A stretch of 64,000 bases of DNA from Cellvibrio sp. UBA7661 (GCA_002483365.1 DLHT01000003.1:1-64000), one strand, 5' to 3'; counted from the first letter of the stretch, positions 40,999 through 50,733 are shown. Numbers and translations are program-made. Notes: generated by a model from the sequence alone, not told the origin.

Positions 40999-42048
40999 AT
41001 GCCCAAATTGCGCGCCGAACAATTAGGAGCCGCACTGGGCAAACACTTGTCTGCTATTTATTTAGTATCGGGTGATGAGCCCTTATTAATTCAGGAATCC
41101 TGCGACCAAATCCGCGCTGCTGCGCGCAAAAATGGTTTCAGCGAGCGCGAGCTTTATCATGTCGATACCAGTTTTGATTGGAATCAGTTGCTCGCTGCAG
41201 CGAACAGCTTGTCCCTGTTTGCAGAAAAGAAAATCCTTGAAGTGCGCATGCCCAGCGGCAAACCCGGTGACAAAGGCGGAAAAGTGTTGCAGGAGTATGC
41301 GCAATCACCAGCACCGGATAATTTATTGTTGATCGTCACTGAAAAACTCGATGGTGCGACACAAAAAAGCAAATGGTTTAAAGCCATTGAAGATGCAGGA
41401 CAACACATCCAAATTTGGCCGGTTACTCCCGCGCAACTACCGCGCTGGATTGGCGTGCGTTTGCAACAAGCAGGACTACACGCCGACAGCGATGCGATAG
41501 ACCTGCTTGCCTCACGCATTGAGGGCAACCTGTTAGCCGCTGCCCAGGAAATTGAAAAATTAAAACTGCTCACTACCGATAACCGCGTCAGCTATGAGCT
41601 TATGGCCTCGGTTGTTGCTGACAGCGCGCGTTACGATATTTTCGGCCTGACCGATAAAGCATTGCACGGCGATGCCCGCGCAGCCGTGCGCACCCTGCAA
41701 GGATTAAAAACGGAAGGCACAGAACCGATTAATATTCTCTGGGCAGTGACACGCGAAATTCGCGCATTGGTGCAAATTTCACAGGCAGTCGCACAGGGAA
41801 AACATTTTGATTGGGCGGCCAAACAAGCCGGTGTATGGGATAAACGCCAACCGCTGATGCAGGCGGCGCTGCGCAGATTAAAACCAGCGCAATTGCAACA
41901 ATTGTTGCGCAAAGCCAATGGCATTGATAAAGCGGTAAAAGGCATGCGCAATGCAGAGCCATGGGATGAGTTACTGGATTTGATTTTAAATATCGCCGGT
42001 GTTCAAAGCTTGAACTCACACAATGAACGGCTAAGCTTGAAAAACTAA
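40999..42048 (+). CDS. holA: DNA polymerase III delta subunit
   Basis: A 349-residue clamp-loader subunit. N-terminal AAA-like domain (LSAIYLVSGDEPLLIQESCDQIR), central domain (RIEGNLLAAAQEIEKLKLL) and the C-terminal collar (about 215-340; GLKTEGTEPINILWAVTREIRAL). The ATG at 40999 is 1 nt after the lptE stop. It opens the beta clamp during replication. Confidence 0.95.
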   Translation: MPKLRAEQLGAALGKHLSAIYLVSGDEPLLIQESCDQIRAAARKNGFSERELYHVDTSFDWNQLLAAANSLSLFAEKKILEVRMPSGKPGDKGGKVLQEYAQSPAPDNLLLIVTEKLDGATQKSKWFKAIEDAGQHIQIWPVTPAQLPRWIGVRLQQAGLHADSDAIDLLASRIEGNLLAAAQEIEKLKLLTTDNRVSYELMASVVADSARYDIFGLTDKALHGDARAAVRTLQGLKTEGTEPINILWAVTREIRALVQISQAVAQGKHFDWAAKQAGVWDKRQPLMQAALRRLKPAQLQQLLRKANGIDKAVKGMRNAEPWDELLDLILNIAGVQSLNSHNERLSLKN

Positions 42049-42107
42049 AACAACATATAAAAACATAAGCACACCAGTGCACCTTATCAAAAACACGCAG
42101 CCTGCAC

Positions 42108-42140
42108 GGCAATTGATTGGTTTACACCATATCAATTGCC
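42108..42140. promoter_or_regulatory. Palindrome upstream of the SGNH esterase gene
   Basis: Perfect arms GGCAATTGAT and ATCAATTGCC separated by 13 bp, 34 bp before the ATG at 42174 and after holA. Weak U-run behind it, so it is either a holA terminator or an operator for the esterase pair. Confidence 0.45.
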
Positions 42141-42173
42141 AAAATTAAAAACTTCACTACGCAGGAAACCTCT

Positions 42174-42905
42174 ATGTTTCGTCACCCTATAATCTGGATA
42201 TGTTTGCTTTCTTTTTTGGCCGGTTTCGCTCACGCAAAACAGGATGAAACGCCCGCTGGCACAATCCCCACAAAACGTACGATTGAATTTGACTGGATGC
42301 CAGTTAAAAACTGGGACAAGCGCCACGCTGAAGATGTCGTTGTCGCACAGTATGAAGAAGTTGATCTGTTGTTTATTGGCGACTCCATTACCGCAGGTTG
42401 GGATTGGCAACTCTGGGACAAGCACTTCAAACCGCTCAAGGCCGCTAACTTTGGTATCGGTGGCGATCACACTGCGAATGTACTCTGGCGTTTACAGCAC
42501 GGCGCTATAGGCAATATGCAACCCAAGCTTATTGTATTGATGATCGGCGTCAATAATTTTGGCCATCTGCACGAGACACCAGAACAAGTAGCGCAAGGTG
42601 TTGCCAAGGTTGTCGCGCAGCTACAGCTAGCTTGGCCGCACAGCAAAATTCTGCTCAATGGCGTATTTCCCTTTGATCAACTGGCGAGCTCGGATAACCG
42701 CAAGCATGTTAAAAAATTAAACCACCTTATTGCGCAACTTGGTAACCAAACAACGATTTTCTTTAAAGATTACGGTGCCCTGCTGCTGGAAAAAAACGGC
42801 AATATATCCACTGACATCATGAATGATTTTTTGCATCCCACCCCAAAAGGCTATCAAATTTGGGTGGATGCAATGCTGCCCGACATTCAACAGTTATTAA
42901 AATAG
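42174..42905 (+). CDS. Secreted SGNH/GDSL-family esterase
   Basis: A 243-residue exported hydrolase. Signal peptide 1-22 (FLAGFAHA), block I FIGDSITAGW (nucleophile Ser about 73), the block II Gly in NFGIGGDHTANV, block III IGVNNFGH and the block V DFLHPTPKGY with the catalytic Asp and His. It resembles PAF-acetylhydrolase-like or acetyl-xylan/mannan esterases. AGGA before the ATG. It is followed after 10 bp by a CE2-type esterase, so the pair may deacetylate plant polysaccharide. Specific substrate not shown. Confidence 0.85.
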   Translation: MFRHPIIWICLLSFLAGFAHAKQDETPAGTIPTKRTIEFDWMPVKNWDKRHAEDVVVAQYEEVDLLFIGDSITAGWDWQLWDKHFKPLKAANFGIGGDHTANVLWRLQHGAIGNMQPKLIVLMIGVNNFGHLHETPEQVAQGVAKVVAQLQLAWPHSKILLNGVFPFDQLASSDNRKHVKKLNHLIAQLGNQTTIFFKDYGALLLEKNGNISTDIMNDFLHPTPKGYQIWVDAMLPDIQQLLK

Positions 42906-42915
42906 GCGGCGCATC

Positions 42916-43974
42916 ATGAAACACTACGCACAATATATTATTTCGCTAGTGATGATTTTATTTATGAGCGCCAACCTCTTCGCTGAAACCATTAATGCTA
43001 ACGATGAACGCATTGGTCTTATGGGGAGAACACAACAGCAAGGTGATGGCAGTGTGCGCTTCGCGTACCCTGGTGTAACGTTTTTGCTGGAAGTGAAAGC
43101 ATCAAAACTGGAGATGGTTGCGCAGAGCAATACAGGAAACGGCTGGATTGATGTGATTGTGGATGAAGGCCCCGCAATAGCCATCCAACTTGCAAAAGAG
43201 GCTACCACGGTGGAATTATTTCGCTTTGCGACCACAGGCAAACACAGTGTACGCATCGTTAACCGCACCGAAACCTGGCAAGGCATATCAACCATCAAAA
43301 CATTTACGTTAGATAAAGGCGAATTACTCCCACCGCCATTATTACCAAAACGCAAATTGTTATTTCTGGGTGACTCAGTTACCTGCGCCGAAATGATTGA
43401 CCGCATCCCGGGTGAAAAACCGAACCCATCCTGGTCAAACGCACGCGAATCCTATGGCATGCTCACTGCCGCTGCATTAAATGCACAAGCGCAATTAGTG
43501 TGTTACGGAGGAAGGGGGCTGGTGCGCAGCTGGAATGGTAAAACCGATGAATTGAATCTACCGGATTTTTATCCACTCACTATTGCAGACCAGGCAGCAC
43601 CGGTTAGCTGGAATAAAAAAGCGTATCAACCCGATTTAATTGTCAGCGCCATAGGCACCAATGATTTCAGCACCGATATTCCCGAACGCGAGACCTATGT
43701 ACGCACTTACGTAAAGCTGGTTAATCAATTACTTAAAGATTATCCGCACGCACATATTGCACTCACCGAAGGAGCTATTTTGCATGGCGATAAAAAAGCG
43801 GCACTAATTGATTATATTCGCGAAACGATTTCGCGCGTGAATGCAGCTCGTGTACATCAAGTCACATCGCCACATTATCCCGGGGACGAGCAAGATGCCC
43901 ACCCGACCAAATCACAACATGCAGCCATGGCAGCAGATCTGGCACCCCAACTCAAAGCGCTAATGGATTGGTAA
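42916..43974 (+). CDS. CE2-type acetyl esterase (two-domain)
   Basis: A 352-residue exported protein. Signal peptide about 1-23 (MILFMSANLFA), an N-terminal beta-sandwich (about 25-140: RTQQQGDGSVRFAYPGVTFLLEVKASKLEM) and an SGNH domain (about 150-352: FLGDSVTCAEM, GGRGLVRSW, IGTNDFS, DAHPTKSQH). This architecture fits carbohydrate esterase family 2, which removes acetyl groups from xylan or mannan; acetyl esterases of this family are known from Cellvibrio. It is in an operon with the SGNH esterase. Confidence 0.88.
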   Translation: MKHYAQYIISLVMILFMSANLFAETINANDERIGLMGRTQQQGDGSVRFAYPGVTFLLEVKASKLEMVAQSNTGNGWIDVIVDEGPAIAIQLAKEATTVELFRFATTGKHSVRIVNRTETWQGISTIKTFTLDKGELLPPPLLPKRKLLFLGDSVTCAEMIDRIPGEKPNPSWSNARESYGMLTAAALNAQAQLVCYGGRGLVRSWNGKTDELNLPDFYPLTIADQAAPVSWNKKAYQPDLIVSAIGTNDFSTDIPERETYVRTYVKLVNQLLKDYPHAHIALTEGAILHGDKKAALIDYIRETISRVNAARVHQVTSPHYPGDEQDAHPTKSQHAAMAADLAPQLKALMDW

Positions 43975-44010
43975 TCGATTAACAAAAATAAAAGACAACA
44001 ACGACAAATA

Positions 44011-44042
44011 AAAAAGGGCGCGATATATCGCGCCCTTTTTTT
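44011..44042. terminator. Bidirectional intrinsic terminator
   Basis: Stem AAGGGCGCGATA/TATCGCGCCCTT with A5 and T7 flanks, between the CE2 gene (+) and the RND gene (-). Confidence 0.9.
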
Positions 44043-44054
44043 CAACCGGAAAAT

Positions 44055-46637
44055 TTATTTTTCCGGCCCGAATGGTTTCATCAATAAAATCAGCTTCGGC
44101 AGCAATGTGAGTGAACCAACCACCGCCATCAACATAGCAAATGCCGTCAATGCACCGAAATAAATGGATGGAATAAATTCCGACAACATCAGGATGGAAA
44201 AACCAACAATAATGGTGACCGAGGTGTAGTACATCGCGCGGCCGATTGATGCATGCGAGCGATGCATAGCTTCAACATAATTGTGGTCGTGCGCAAACTC
44301 GGCACGGAAGCGATAGAAATATTGGATCGCCTGATCCACCCCCACGCCAACCACAATCGCTGCGATAGTTGTGGTCATCATATCCAGCGGAATTCCTACC
44401 AAACCCATCGCCCCCAACACGGTTCCCGCTGCCAGAATATTTGGCAGTATGGCAATAACAGCAATTTTAATTGAGCGGAACAGCGCCATCATCATCAGCA
44501 TGATCGAAACAAACACGACACCGATGGTTGAAATTTGCGAGGCAAATAAACTCTGCAACATATTGTTATACAACACCAACATGCCGGTGAAGTTCACTTG
44601 CTCGGGGTGAAACCCACCTTCGGTGATAGCGTATTGGCGAATTTTTTCGACCAATTCAGCGCGCTTCAAATCAGGTGTTGTTTCAATCACACGCAGGGTA
44701 ATTCGTGTTTGCTGTTGCTCATCCGACAAGTACGGCCTGATCAGAAAACCTTTGATATCGTCCGAAAGCATATTGCGCATAACGTTCAATTCAAAATCGT
44801 TAAGCTTGCCTTTATTAATATCGCGCGCCAACTGATACACCGTTGCCAACGATTGCACTTTGCCAACTTCCGGCAAAGATTCCAGATAATTATGCAACTG
44901 TTTGATTTGATCCAAACCTGCCACACTAAACCAGTAACTCGATGCTGATGAAGTGGTATCACTGTCTTCGGCAAACGCATCTTCATCGCCTACTTCAGCG
45001 AAAGGATCTTCTTCCAAATCCATGTCGCTTGCCGGGTCGGCAGTTGTATCTTCAGCAAAAGGATCTTCTTCTATTTCTTCATCACTTTCATTGATGACAA
45101 TTGTGTTCTTTTCAGCATCCAAAATAATATCGAGCGTTACCGTACCGCCGAGCTGGCGATCAATAACACTTAATCCCTGATGGATTTCACTGTCGTCTTT
45201 AAAATAATCAACAAAGCGATTCTCCACTTCCAATTTGCTGATTCCCCACACACCAACCAATGCAATCAACACACTCAGCAATAGAATTTTCCCACCATGA
45301 AATTCTGCCAGCTTTGAAAACCTTACTGTCAATGCCGCCGAATTGTCACCGCGATCTTTAGGCTCGCCTTTGGGCAGGATCATCAAACCGGCAGGCAGGA
45401 TGACAAACACCAACACAAAACCCACACACAAACCGATCGTCATCATCCAGCCAAAATCAATCACCGGGCGAATGCCGCTCATCACTAATGACATAAATGC
45501 GACTATGGTGGTCAAGGCCGAATATAAACAGGGAATGGCCATATCGCGCATGGTTTGCAATACCAAATCGGCTTGCGACATATCCGGGTCAATTGCATGT
45601 AATTCACGGTAGCGCACCACAACATAGATCGTAAATGCGAACACCATGATCAATAACAGAGCAACAAAGTTGGATGATATGACTGTAAGCCGCCAATCAA
45701 TCCAGCTGAGCCAACCCAGCATCAAGGTTACCGACATTAAACAAACGGTTAACGGCAAAATTACAAAACGCCATTGGCGGAATAAAAAGGCGAGCATAAA
45801 AATAATAAAAGCGATAAGCGCACTGCCAAACACCACCAGATCGCTTTTGATATAAGCGATCATATCGGTAGTGATCATGCTCACACCGCCCAGGAAAATT
45901 TGCGCGCGATCCTGATACTTGCTAACGATACCGCGCACAATTTCCACACGCGCAGCATCTTGCGCTGCCGTTGCGGTCCGGTATGCAAGAAATTCTGCAG
46001 AAACACGTTCCAACTCTTTTACTTCTGTTTCACTCAGCCCTTCTTTATGACGCTTTAAACGCAAAGCATCGCGATGACGCGCCATTTCAATGTATTGATT
46101 ATTCACTTTCAGATTGAGCAGGATCGCCGACGTAGTGCCATCGGCACTCAGCAACATATCGCGGTAAATCGGGCTGGTTAAAAATTCTTGCTTGACCAGC
46201 GCACGATCGACACCGGGCGTTAACAAGGTGCGTGTTGATTCTTTTTGCTCCGCCAAGGTACGCATTGGGCTGTACAGCAGCGGGACATCGATCATCGAAT
46301 ACACACTCGCCACACCATCGACATTCGCTAATTCATCGCGCAGCTGTTTAAGTGTGTTGATCGATTCATCGGAAAACATTTCGGCTTTGGGTGCATAAGT
46401 CAGCACCAGAAAATCACCGCTTTGGTAGCGCTTGGAAATTTCGCGCAAGTAATCAATAGAAGTATCGTGTTCCAGTGTGAGCGAATCAGCAGAGGCATCC
46501 AATTTGAAATTGGTCATGCCAAAGGCGGCCACAATGGTGAGGATCACAAGACCGGTAAACACATGGTAGGGACGGTTGATAACCAGCGCGCGATAAAGAC
46601 GGTTAAGTGACAAATAAAAGCGTGAAAGTATCTGCAT
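44055..46637 (-). CDS. RND-superfamily (MMPL-type) exporter
   Basis: An 860-residue inner-membrane protein with 12 spans in two repeats: span 1 at about 22-42, spans at 250-450, span 7 near 470-490 and spans 675-850. SSD-like spans and the FKLDASADSL loop are as in MMPL/Patched-like proteins. An acidic periplasmic insertion at about 513-560 carries three copies of (E/D)EDxFAE. The substrate (lipid, drug or hopanoid) is unknown. The ATG at 46637 is chosen to start MQILSRFYLSLNRLY; longer forms add unlike residues. Confidence 0.82.
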   Translation of the reverse strand: MQILSRFYLSLNRLYRALVINRPYHVFTGLVILTIVAAFGMTNFKLDASADSLTLEHDTSIDYLREISKRYQSGDFLVLTYAPKAEMFSDESINTLKQLRDELANVDGVASVYSMIDVPLLYSPMRTLAEQKESTRTLLTPGVDRALVKQEFLTSPIYRDMLLSADGTTSAILLNLKVNNQYIEMARHRDALRLKRHKEGLSETEVKELERVSAEFLAYRTATAAQDAARVEIVRGIVSKYQDRAQIFLGGVSMITTDMIAYIKSDLVVFGSALIAFIIFMLAFLFRQWRFVILPLTVCLMSVTLMLGWLSWIDWRLTVISSNFVALLLIMVFAFTIYVVVRYRELHAIDPDMSQADLVLQTMRDMAIPCLYSALTTIVAFMSLVMSGIRPVIDFGWMMTIGLCVGFVLVFVILPAGLMILPKGEPKDRGDNSAALTVRFSKLAEFHGGKILLLSVLIALVGVWGISKLEVENRFVDYFKDDSEIHQGLSVIDRQLGGTVTLDIILDAEKNTIVINESDEEIEEDPFAEDTTADPASDMDLEEDPFAEVGDEDAFAEDSDTTSSASSYWFSVAGLDQIKQLHNYLESLPEVGKVQSLATVYQLARDINKGKLNDFELNVMRNMLSDDIKGFLIRPYLSDEQQQTRITLRVIETTPDLKRAELVEKIRQYAITEGGFHPEQVNFTGMLVLYNNMLQSLFASQISTIGVVFVSIMLMMMALFRSIKIAVIAILPNILAAGTVLGAMGLVGIPLDMMTTTIAAIVVGVGVDQAIQYFYRFRAEFAHDHNYVEAMHRSHASIGRAMYYTSVTIIVGFSILMLSEFIPSIYFGALTAFAMLMAVVGSLTLLPKLILLMKPFGPEK

Positions 46638-46807
46638 GGAAAAATCCGGTTGGTAGGGGTTCCCTGAACGACAAAAACCGGGCGGTAATTGCCTGTGAGA
46701 CATCGCCCGGACGTGGCCGCCATTATGCCAGCCACACCTGGGCAAAACAGTAAAAAGGCCATTAATCCGGCCGCGGGAAACGATTTGTTACAAAAGTAAG
46801 TGGAAAG

Positions 46808-47140
46808 TCAGTCAGATTTTTTATGGCCATCGCTATGACCAAGGGATCGATCAGGGCAAAGCACATCGCGCACACGCTGCTTAAGCTCCTTGGCCTCCGG
46901 AAAACCGCCATCGCGAACCCTGTCCCACACCAGCTCATTATTGAGCCAGACATGGAAAATCCCGCCGGTGCCCGGGTGCAACGCAACCTCATCCAGCTCG
47001 CCGTCAAAGGTACTGAGCAGCTCTTGCGCGAGCCAAGCCGAGCGCAGCATCCAGCGGCACATATTGCAGTAGTGAATCACCACTTTGTTGTTAGCCTCGG
47101 GAGCTGCCAATGGAGAGTCAGCAACAGGAATATCAGCCAT
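46808..47140 (-). CDS. SelW/Rdx-family thioredoxin-like protein
   Basis: A 110-residue protein. The Rdx CxxC motif reads CNMC (residues 25-28), followed by RSAWLAQELLSTF and GTGGIFHVWLN. In eukaryotic and some bacterial homologues the second Cys can be Sec; here it is Cys. Redox role is inferred from the family. The N-terminus (MADIPVADSPLAAPEANN) is extra. AAAGGGC lies before the ATG. It is divergent from the FHA gene across 138 bp. Confidence 0.85.
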   Translation of the reverse strand: MADIPVADSPLAAPEANNKVVIHYCNMCRWMLRSAWLAQELLSTFDGELDEVALHPGTGGIFHVWLNNELVWDRVRDGGFPEAKELKQRVRDVLCPDRSLGHSDGHKKSD

Positions 47141-47278
47141 ACAATTGCCCTTTGGGGTATGAGTTAATAGAATTCGATGGTAATGTCATTCAACTTACGG
47201 GATCGACGCCAAAATCGGCTTTATCAGGGTAGATACACACATAAAAGATTATTTAGACGACAAAAATACGGATCGGCC

Positions 47279-48109
47279 ATGCTTAAACTTCATTTTAAGG
47301 ACAATCGACGCCCGCCCTTGTGGGTTGTTGAAAAACTGTTCTCGATTGGCAGCTCCGCAGACAATCATCTGGTTATCGACGATAAAGACATAGATCCCGT
47401 ACACGCCAAGGTCATCCAGGAAAACACCCGTTACTTACTCAAGGACAACAACAGCACCAGCGGCTGCTTTGTGAACGGCCAGCGCATCACCCAGAAAGAA
47501 ATCCTGCCCGGCGATATTATCAAAATCGGCAGCGCCGAAATCATTGTACTCGACCCCCGCAGCCTACCCGATAAAACCAAAGAGCCTGCCGCTGCACCCT
47601 GGCGGCTTGTCTCTGACAGCAGCTGGCTGGCTGGCAAACATTTTATGCTGATGCCTGAGCGCGCAACGGTCATTGGGCGCGGCAACCAGTGCGATATCGT
47701 TATTCCCGGTACGCATTTGTCGCGCCGCCATGTGGAAATCAGCGTCGAGGGCAACCATCTGCGCATCAAAGACCTTGGCTCAGCCAACGGCACCTACCTG
47801 AATGAATTGCGGGTCGATAACGCTACCGCCAATAACGGCGACCGTTTGCGACTGGATGTGTATAGTTTCCGCATTGTTGCGCCCGATCTGGAAGAGAATA
47901 AAACCCGCATCCGCAAACCGATTGATGAGCTGAGCAAACCCATCGAGCGCAAGCTGCCCAGCAGTGAGCCCAAGCGCTGGAAAACACGCCCGACATCACC
48001 GGGCAACCGCATTGAGCCCGATACCCAACGAAGCCGCCGCACCACCTGGTTAATCCTTGCTGCAGCGACCCTCGCAGTGGCTGCTATCGCTGCCTTTTTG
48101 TTGTGGTAG
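47279..48109 (+). CDS. Tandem FHA-domain membrane protein
   Basis: A 276-residue protein with two forkhead-associated domains: residues about 5-95 (KLFSIGSSADNHLVIDD, VHAKV, NNSTSGCFVNG) and 115-205 (RATVIGRGNQCDIVIPGTHLSRRHVEI, LGSANGTYLNELRV). The second has the usual SRRH and NGT phosphothreonine residues; the first is less typical. A charged linker leads to a C-terminal span (TWLILAAATLAVAAIAAFLLW). It likely binds a Thr-phosphorylated partner at the membrane; no kinase lies nearby. An ATG at 47279 is preferred over an in-frame one at 47177. Confidence 0.85.
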   Translation: MLKLHFKDNRRPPLWVVEKLFSIGSSADNHLVIDDKDIDPVHAKVIQENTRYLLKDNNSTSGCFVNGQRITQKEILPGDIIKIGSAEIIVLDPRSLPDKTKEPAAAPWRLVSDSSWLAGKHFMLMPERATVIGRGNQCDIVIPGTHLSRRHVEISVEGNHLRIKDLGSANGTYLNELRVDNATANNGDRLRLDVYSFRIVAPDLEENKTRIRKPIDELSKPIERKLPSSEPKRWKTRPTSPGNRIEPDTQRSRRTTWLILAAATLAVAAIAAFLLW

Positions 48110-48176
48110 AATCCGCCGCCGATCAGCTCAAAGAATTCCATAACCTTCTGCAATCCTTACACATCAGGTATCTACC

Positions 48177-48707
48177 ATGAGTTTTGAACTTGTCCCCGCT
48201 GGCAAAAGCCTGCCCGATGACTTCTACGTTGTTATCGAAATCCCTATGAATTCCGGCATCAAATACGAGATCGACAAAGACAGTAATTCACTGTTTGTTG
48301 ACCGTTTGGTTAGCACCGCCATGTACTATCCATGCAACTACGGTTATATCCCGCAAACCCTGTGTGGCGATGGCGATGCCGCTGACGTGTTGGTGGTATT
48401 CCCTCAGCCAGTACAAGCAGGTTCCGTGATTCGCTGCCGCCCACTGGGCGTGTTGAAGATGACCGACGAAGCCGGCGAAGATGCAAAAATCGTTGCCGTT
48501 CCGCACGACAAACTGACTACCCTGTACAGCAATGTCAAAACCCTTCAAGACCTGCCGGAAATTACCCTGAAGCAGATCGAGCACTTCTTTGAGCACTACA
48601 AAGACCTGGAAAAAGGCAAGTGGGTTAAAGTGGCTGGCTGGGGCGATTTGGAAGAGGCGCGCGCTGAAATCCTTAAAGCCGCTGAAACCTACAAAGCCGG
48701 CAAATAA
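48177..48707 (+). CDS. ppa: Inorganic pyrophosphatase (family I)
   Basis: A 176-residue soluble pyrophosphatase. Marks: KYEIDKDSNSLFVDR, YPCNYGYIPQTLCGDGDAADVLVV (metal-binding D-x-D-x-x-D-V), and VPHDKLTTLY. It hydrolyses PPi to drive biosynthesis. AGGT precedes the ATG. A terminator follows at 48759-48784. Confidence 0.97.
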   Translation: MSFELVPAGKSLPDDFYVVIEIPMNSGIKYEIDKDSNSLFVDRLVSTAMYYPCNYGYIPQTLCGDGDAADVLVVFPQPVQAGSVIRCRPLGVLKMTDEAGEDAKIVAVPHDKLTTLYSNVKTLQDLPEITLKQIEHFFEHYKDLEKGKWVKVAGWGDLEEARAEILKAAETYKAGK

Positions 48708-48758
48708 GCCAACCTGCACCAAACTGGCATCAACCGCCTGATCAGGTGAGAGAGATCA

Positions 48759-48784
48759 CAAAGGCCACCCAGAGTGGCCTTTGT
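48759..48784 (+). terminator. Intrinsic terminator after ppa
   Basis: Stem AAAGGCCAC/GTGGCCTTT with a short loop and T-rich tail. Confidence 0.75.
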
Positions 48785-48935
48785 TCCCAAGGTGGATTAC
48801 AAAAGCATTATCGGCAGGGAATACGCCAACAAGAATACAACCAGTGGCAGTGAATAGCGCCGGATACAAACCTGACAGCACGAGCAGGTGGCGTTGTCAC
48901 ACAACAATAACAGTGAACAACACAAGGTATTTACC

Positions 48936-50234
48936 ATGAGTTCTGCCCCTGCGACCAAACACCCCCTTCTGTGGGTGCCATCCGGTTATTTTACGATGGC
49001 ATTGACCTACAACATGCTGACCGCTGCCGCCGTGGTGATGTTCAGCAACCTCGGCATGAATAACACCGAAGCCGCCGCTTACGCCAGCGCACTCGGCCTC
49101 GCCTACACCATCAAGCCATTCTTCGCCGCCTTTCTGGAAATGTACAAAACCAAAAAGTTTTTTGTACTGCTCTGCCAAATCCTGCTTGGTGTTGGCTTTA
49201 TCGGCGTTGCCCTTGTCATGGGTTTACCGAACTACATCACCTTGATGCTCGCCTTTTTCTGGGTATTGTCTTTTATCGGATCATCACAAGACATCACCAC
49301 CGATGGGGTTTATGTAACCTCGCTCGATGCCAAATCCCAGGCGCTGTATTGCGGCTGGCAAAGCCTGAGCTGGAATCTGGGCAAGCTTGCCATGATGAGC
49401 GTGATGGTGGTGCTCAGCGGCGTACTGCACGAAGATTACTTCGGTCTTGATCCTCACGTATCTGGCCCCGAGTGGATCAAATCCTGGCAGATCGTCTTCG
49501 CCTTGTTGGGTGTGCTGATGCTGATTATGGCGCTTTGGCACTGGCGGGTTATGCCCGAAGGCGCACGCGCAGAGAACACACCACGCAATCCGAAAGAGGC
49601 GATAAGCACTCTGGTCGATGCCTTTATCACCTTCTTCCAGAAGCAAGGTATTTGGCTGATGATCGGTTTTGCGTTGTTATTCCGCATCAGCTTCGGCTTC
49701 CTCAATGCACCCAGCATGCTGTTCATGAAAGACAGCGTAGAAAATGGCGGCCTCGCGCTCACCAATCAGGAATTCGGGATTATTTACGGCACCCTGGGGC
49801 TGGTTGCATTGCTGGTCGGCTCATTGATCGGCGGCGCTTATGTCGCTAAAAAAGGCTTGCAAAAAGCGCTGTTCCCGCTCTGTTTCTGCGTCAACATCCC
49901 CAATATCACCTTCTTGTTGATGGCCATCTATCAACCGGAAAGCCATGCGTTGATTAGCGCCGGTGTCATTATTGAGCAGTTCTTCTTTGGTATTGGCTCA
50001 GTCGGGTTCATGATTTATTTAATGCAGCAACTCGCGCCCGGTAAATACGCCACTACGCACTATGCATTCGGTACTGCACTGATGGGATTGTGCATGATGC
50101 TCACCGGCATGGTGAGCGGGGCGCTGCAGGAAAGCATGGGTTACGTCGGCTATTTTATTTTTGTGATGGCGGCAACCATCCCGTCTTTTCTGATCTGCTG
50201 GTTCGCGCCCTTCCATCACAAGCATGACCAATAA
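48936..50234 (+). CDS. MFS transporter, AmpG-like, substrate unknown
   Basis: A 432-residue carrier with about 12 spans. N-terminal MSSAPATKHPLLWVPSGYFTMALTYNMLTAAAVVMFSNLG; loop 4-5 has SSQDITTDGVYVTSLD; a central cytosolic loop at about 210-240 follows HWRVMPEGAR; spans 7-12 extend to FHHKHDQ. It resembles AmpG/PAT-type carriers for muropeptides or oligosaccharides. The neighbourhood does not identify the cargo. AAGG 9 nt before the ATG. It is monocistronic and ends at a terminator. Confidence 0.82.
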   Translation: MSSAPATKHPLLWVPSGYFTMALTYNMLTAAAVVMFSNLGMNNTEAAAYASALGLAYTIKPFFAAFLEMYKTKKFFVLLCQILLGVGFIGVALVMGLPNYITLMLAFFWVLSFIGSSQDITTDGVYVTSLDAKSQALYCGWQSLSWNLGKLAMMSVMVVLSGVLHEDYFGLDPHVSGPEWIKSWQIVFALLGVLMLIMALWHWRVMPEGARAENTPRNPKEAISTLVDAFITFFQKQGIWLMIGFALLFRISFGFLNAPSMLFMKDSVENGGLALTNQEFGIIYGTLGLVALLVGSLIGGAYVAKKGLQKALFPLCFCVNIPNITFLLMAIYQPESHALISAGVIIEQFFFGIGSVGFMIYLMQQLAPGKYATTHYAFGTALMGLCMMLTGMVSGALQESMGYVGYFIFVMAATIPSFLICWFAPFHHKHDQ

Positions 50235-50257
50235 AGAAAGAGTGAAAGACCTGCAAT

Positions 50258-50286
50258 AAAAAACCGGCCCTGAGCCGGTTTTTTAT
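50258..50286. terminator. Bidirectional intrinsic terminator
   Basis: AACCGGC/GCCGGTT stem with A6 and T6 runs, between the MFS gene (+) and the PilZ gene (-). Confidence 0.9.
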
Positions 50287-50313
50287 TGGCTGCTACCTGT
50301 AAGGAAATGGCAA

Positions 50314-50733
50314 CTAATGTGTCTGCGCCTGTCCATCAAAGTCCGCTGAGTAGCGTTCGATCCACTCCAGTGCCGCCTCTTCACTGGTTAACCTGCGCCC
50401 CTTTAATGCCAGGCGCTGGCGATAATCTTCTATCTGGCACACCTGCTCCACCATGCGTGTACGAAAGAACTCATCGTCGCTGGTAAAACGCACACCCACC
50501 TCATATTGGCTGGATGACTGTTCGCGTCGCCACATAATAACACCGCGCCCATGATAGTCAGGCTTGGTGACGGGAATATCGAACTCCACCAGAGTCCCCA
50601 CCTTGACCGGTTTATCGGTGACAAAACATAAACCGCCCGCGCTCAGGTTGCGCACCCGCACACGCGATGCTTCATCGCCGCCTGCACAGACCTGAATAGG
50701 GATAGACGTGGGATGACGGATATAAGTACGCAT
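50314..50733 (-). CDS. PilZ-domain protein
   Basis: A 139-residue PilZ protein that probably binds c-di-GMP. The N-terminal RxxxR (RTYIR, residues 2-6) and NLSAGG motifs match PilZ, and a VRVRNLSAGGLCFVTDKPV strand follows. The C-terminal helices (CQIEDYRQRLALKGRRLTSEEAALEWIERY) are an added tail. The ATG at 50733 places RxxxR at the start. Target is unknown. The EAL protein at 21299 is far away, so no link is claimed. Confidence 0.85.
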   Translation of the reverse strand: MRTYIRHPTSIPIQVCAGGDEASRVRVRNLSAGGLCFVTDKPVKVGTLVEFDIPVTKPDYHGRGVIMWRREQSSSQYEVGVRFTSDDEFFRTRMVEQVCQIEDYRQRLALKGRRLTSEEAALEWIERYSADFDGQAQTH

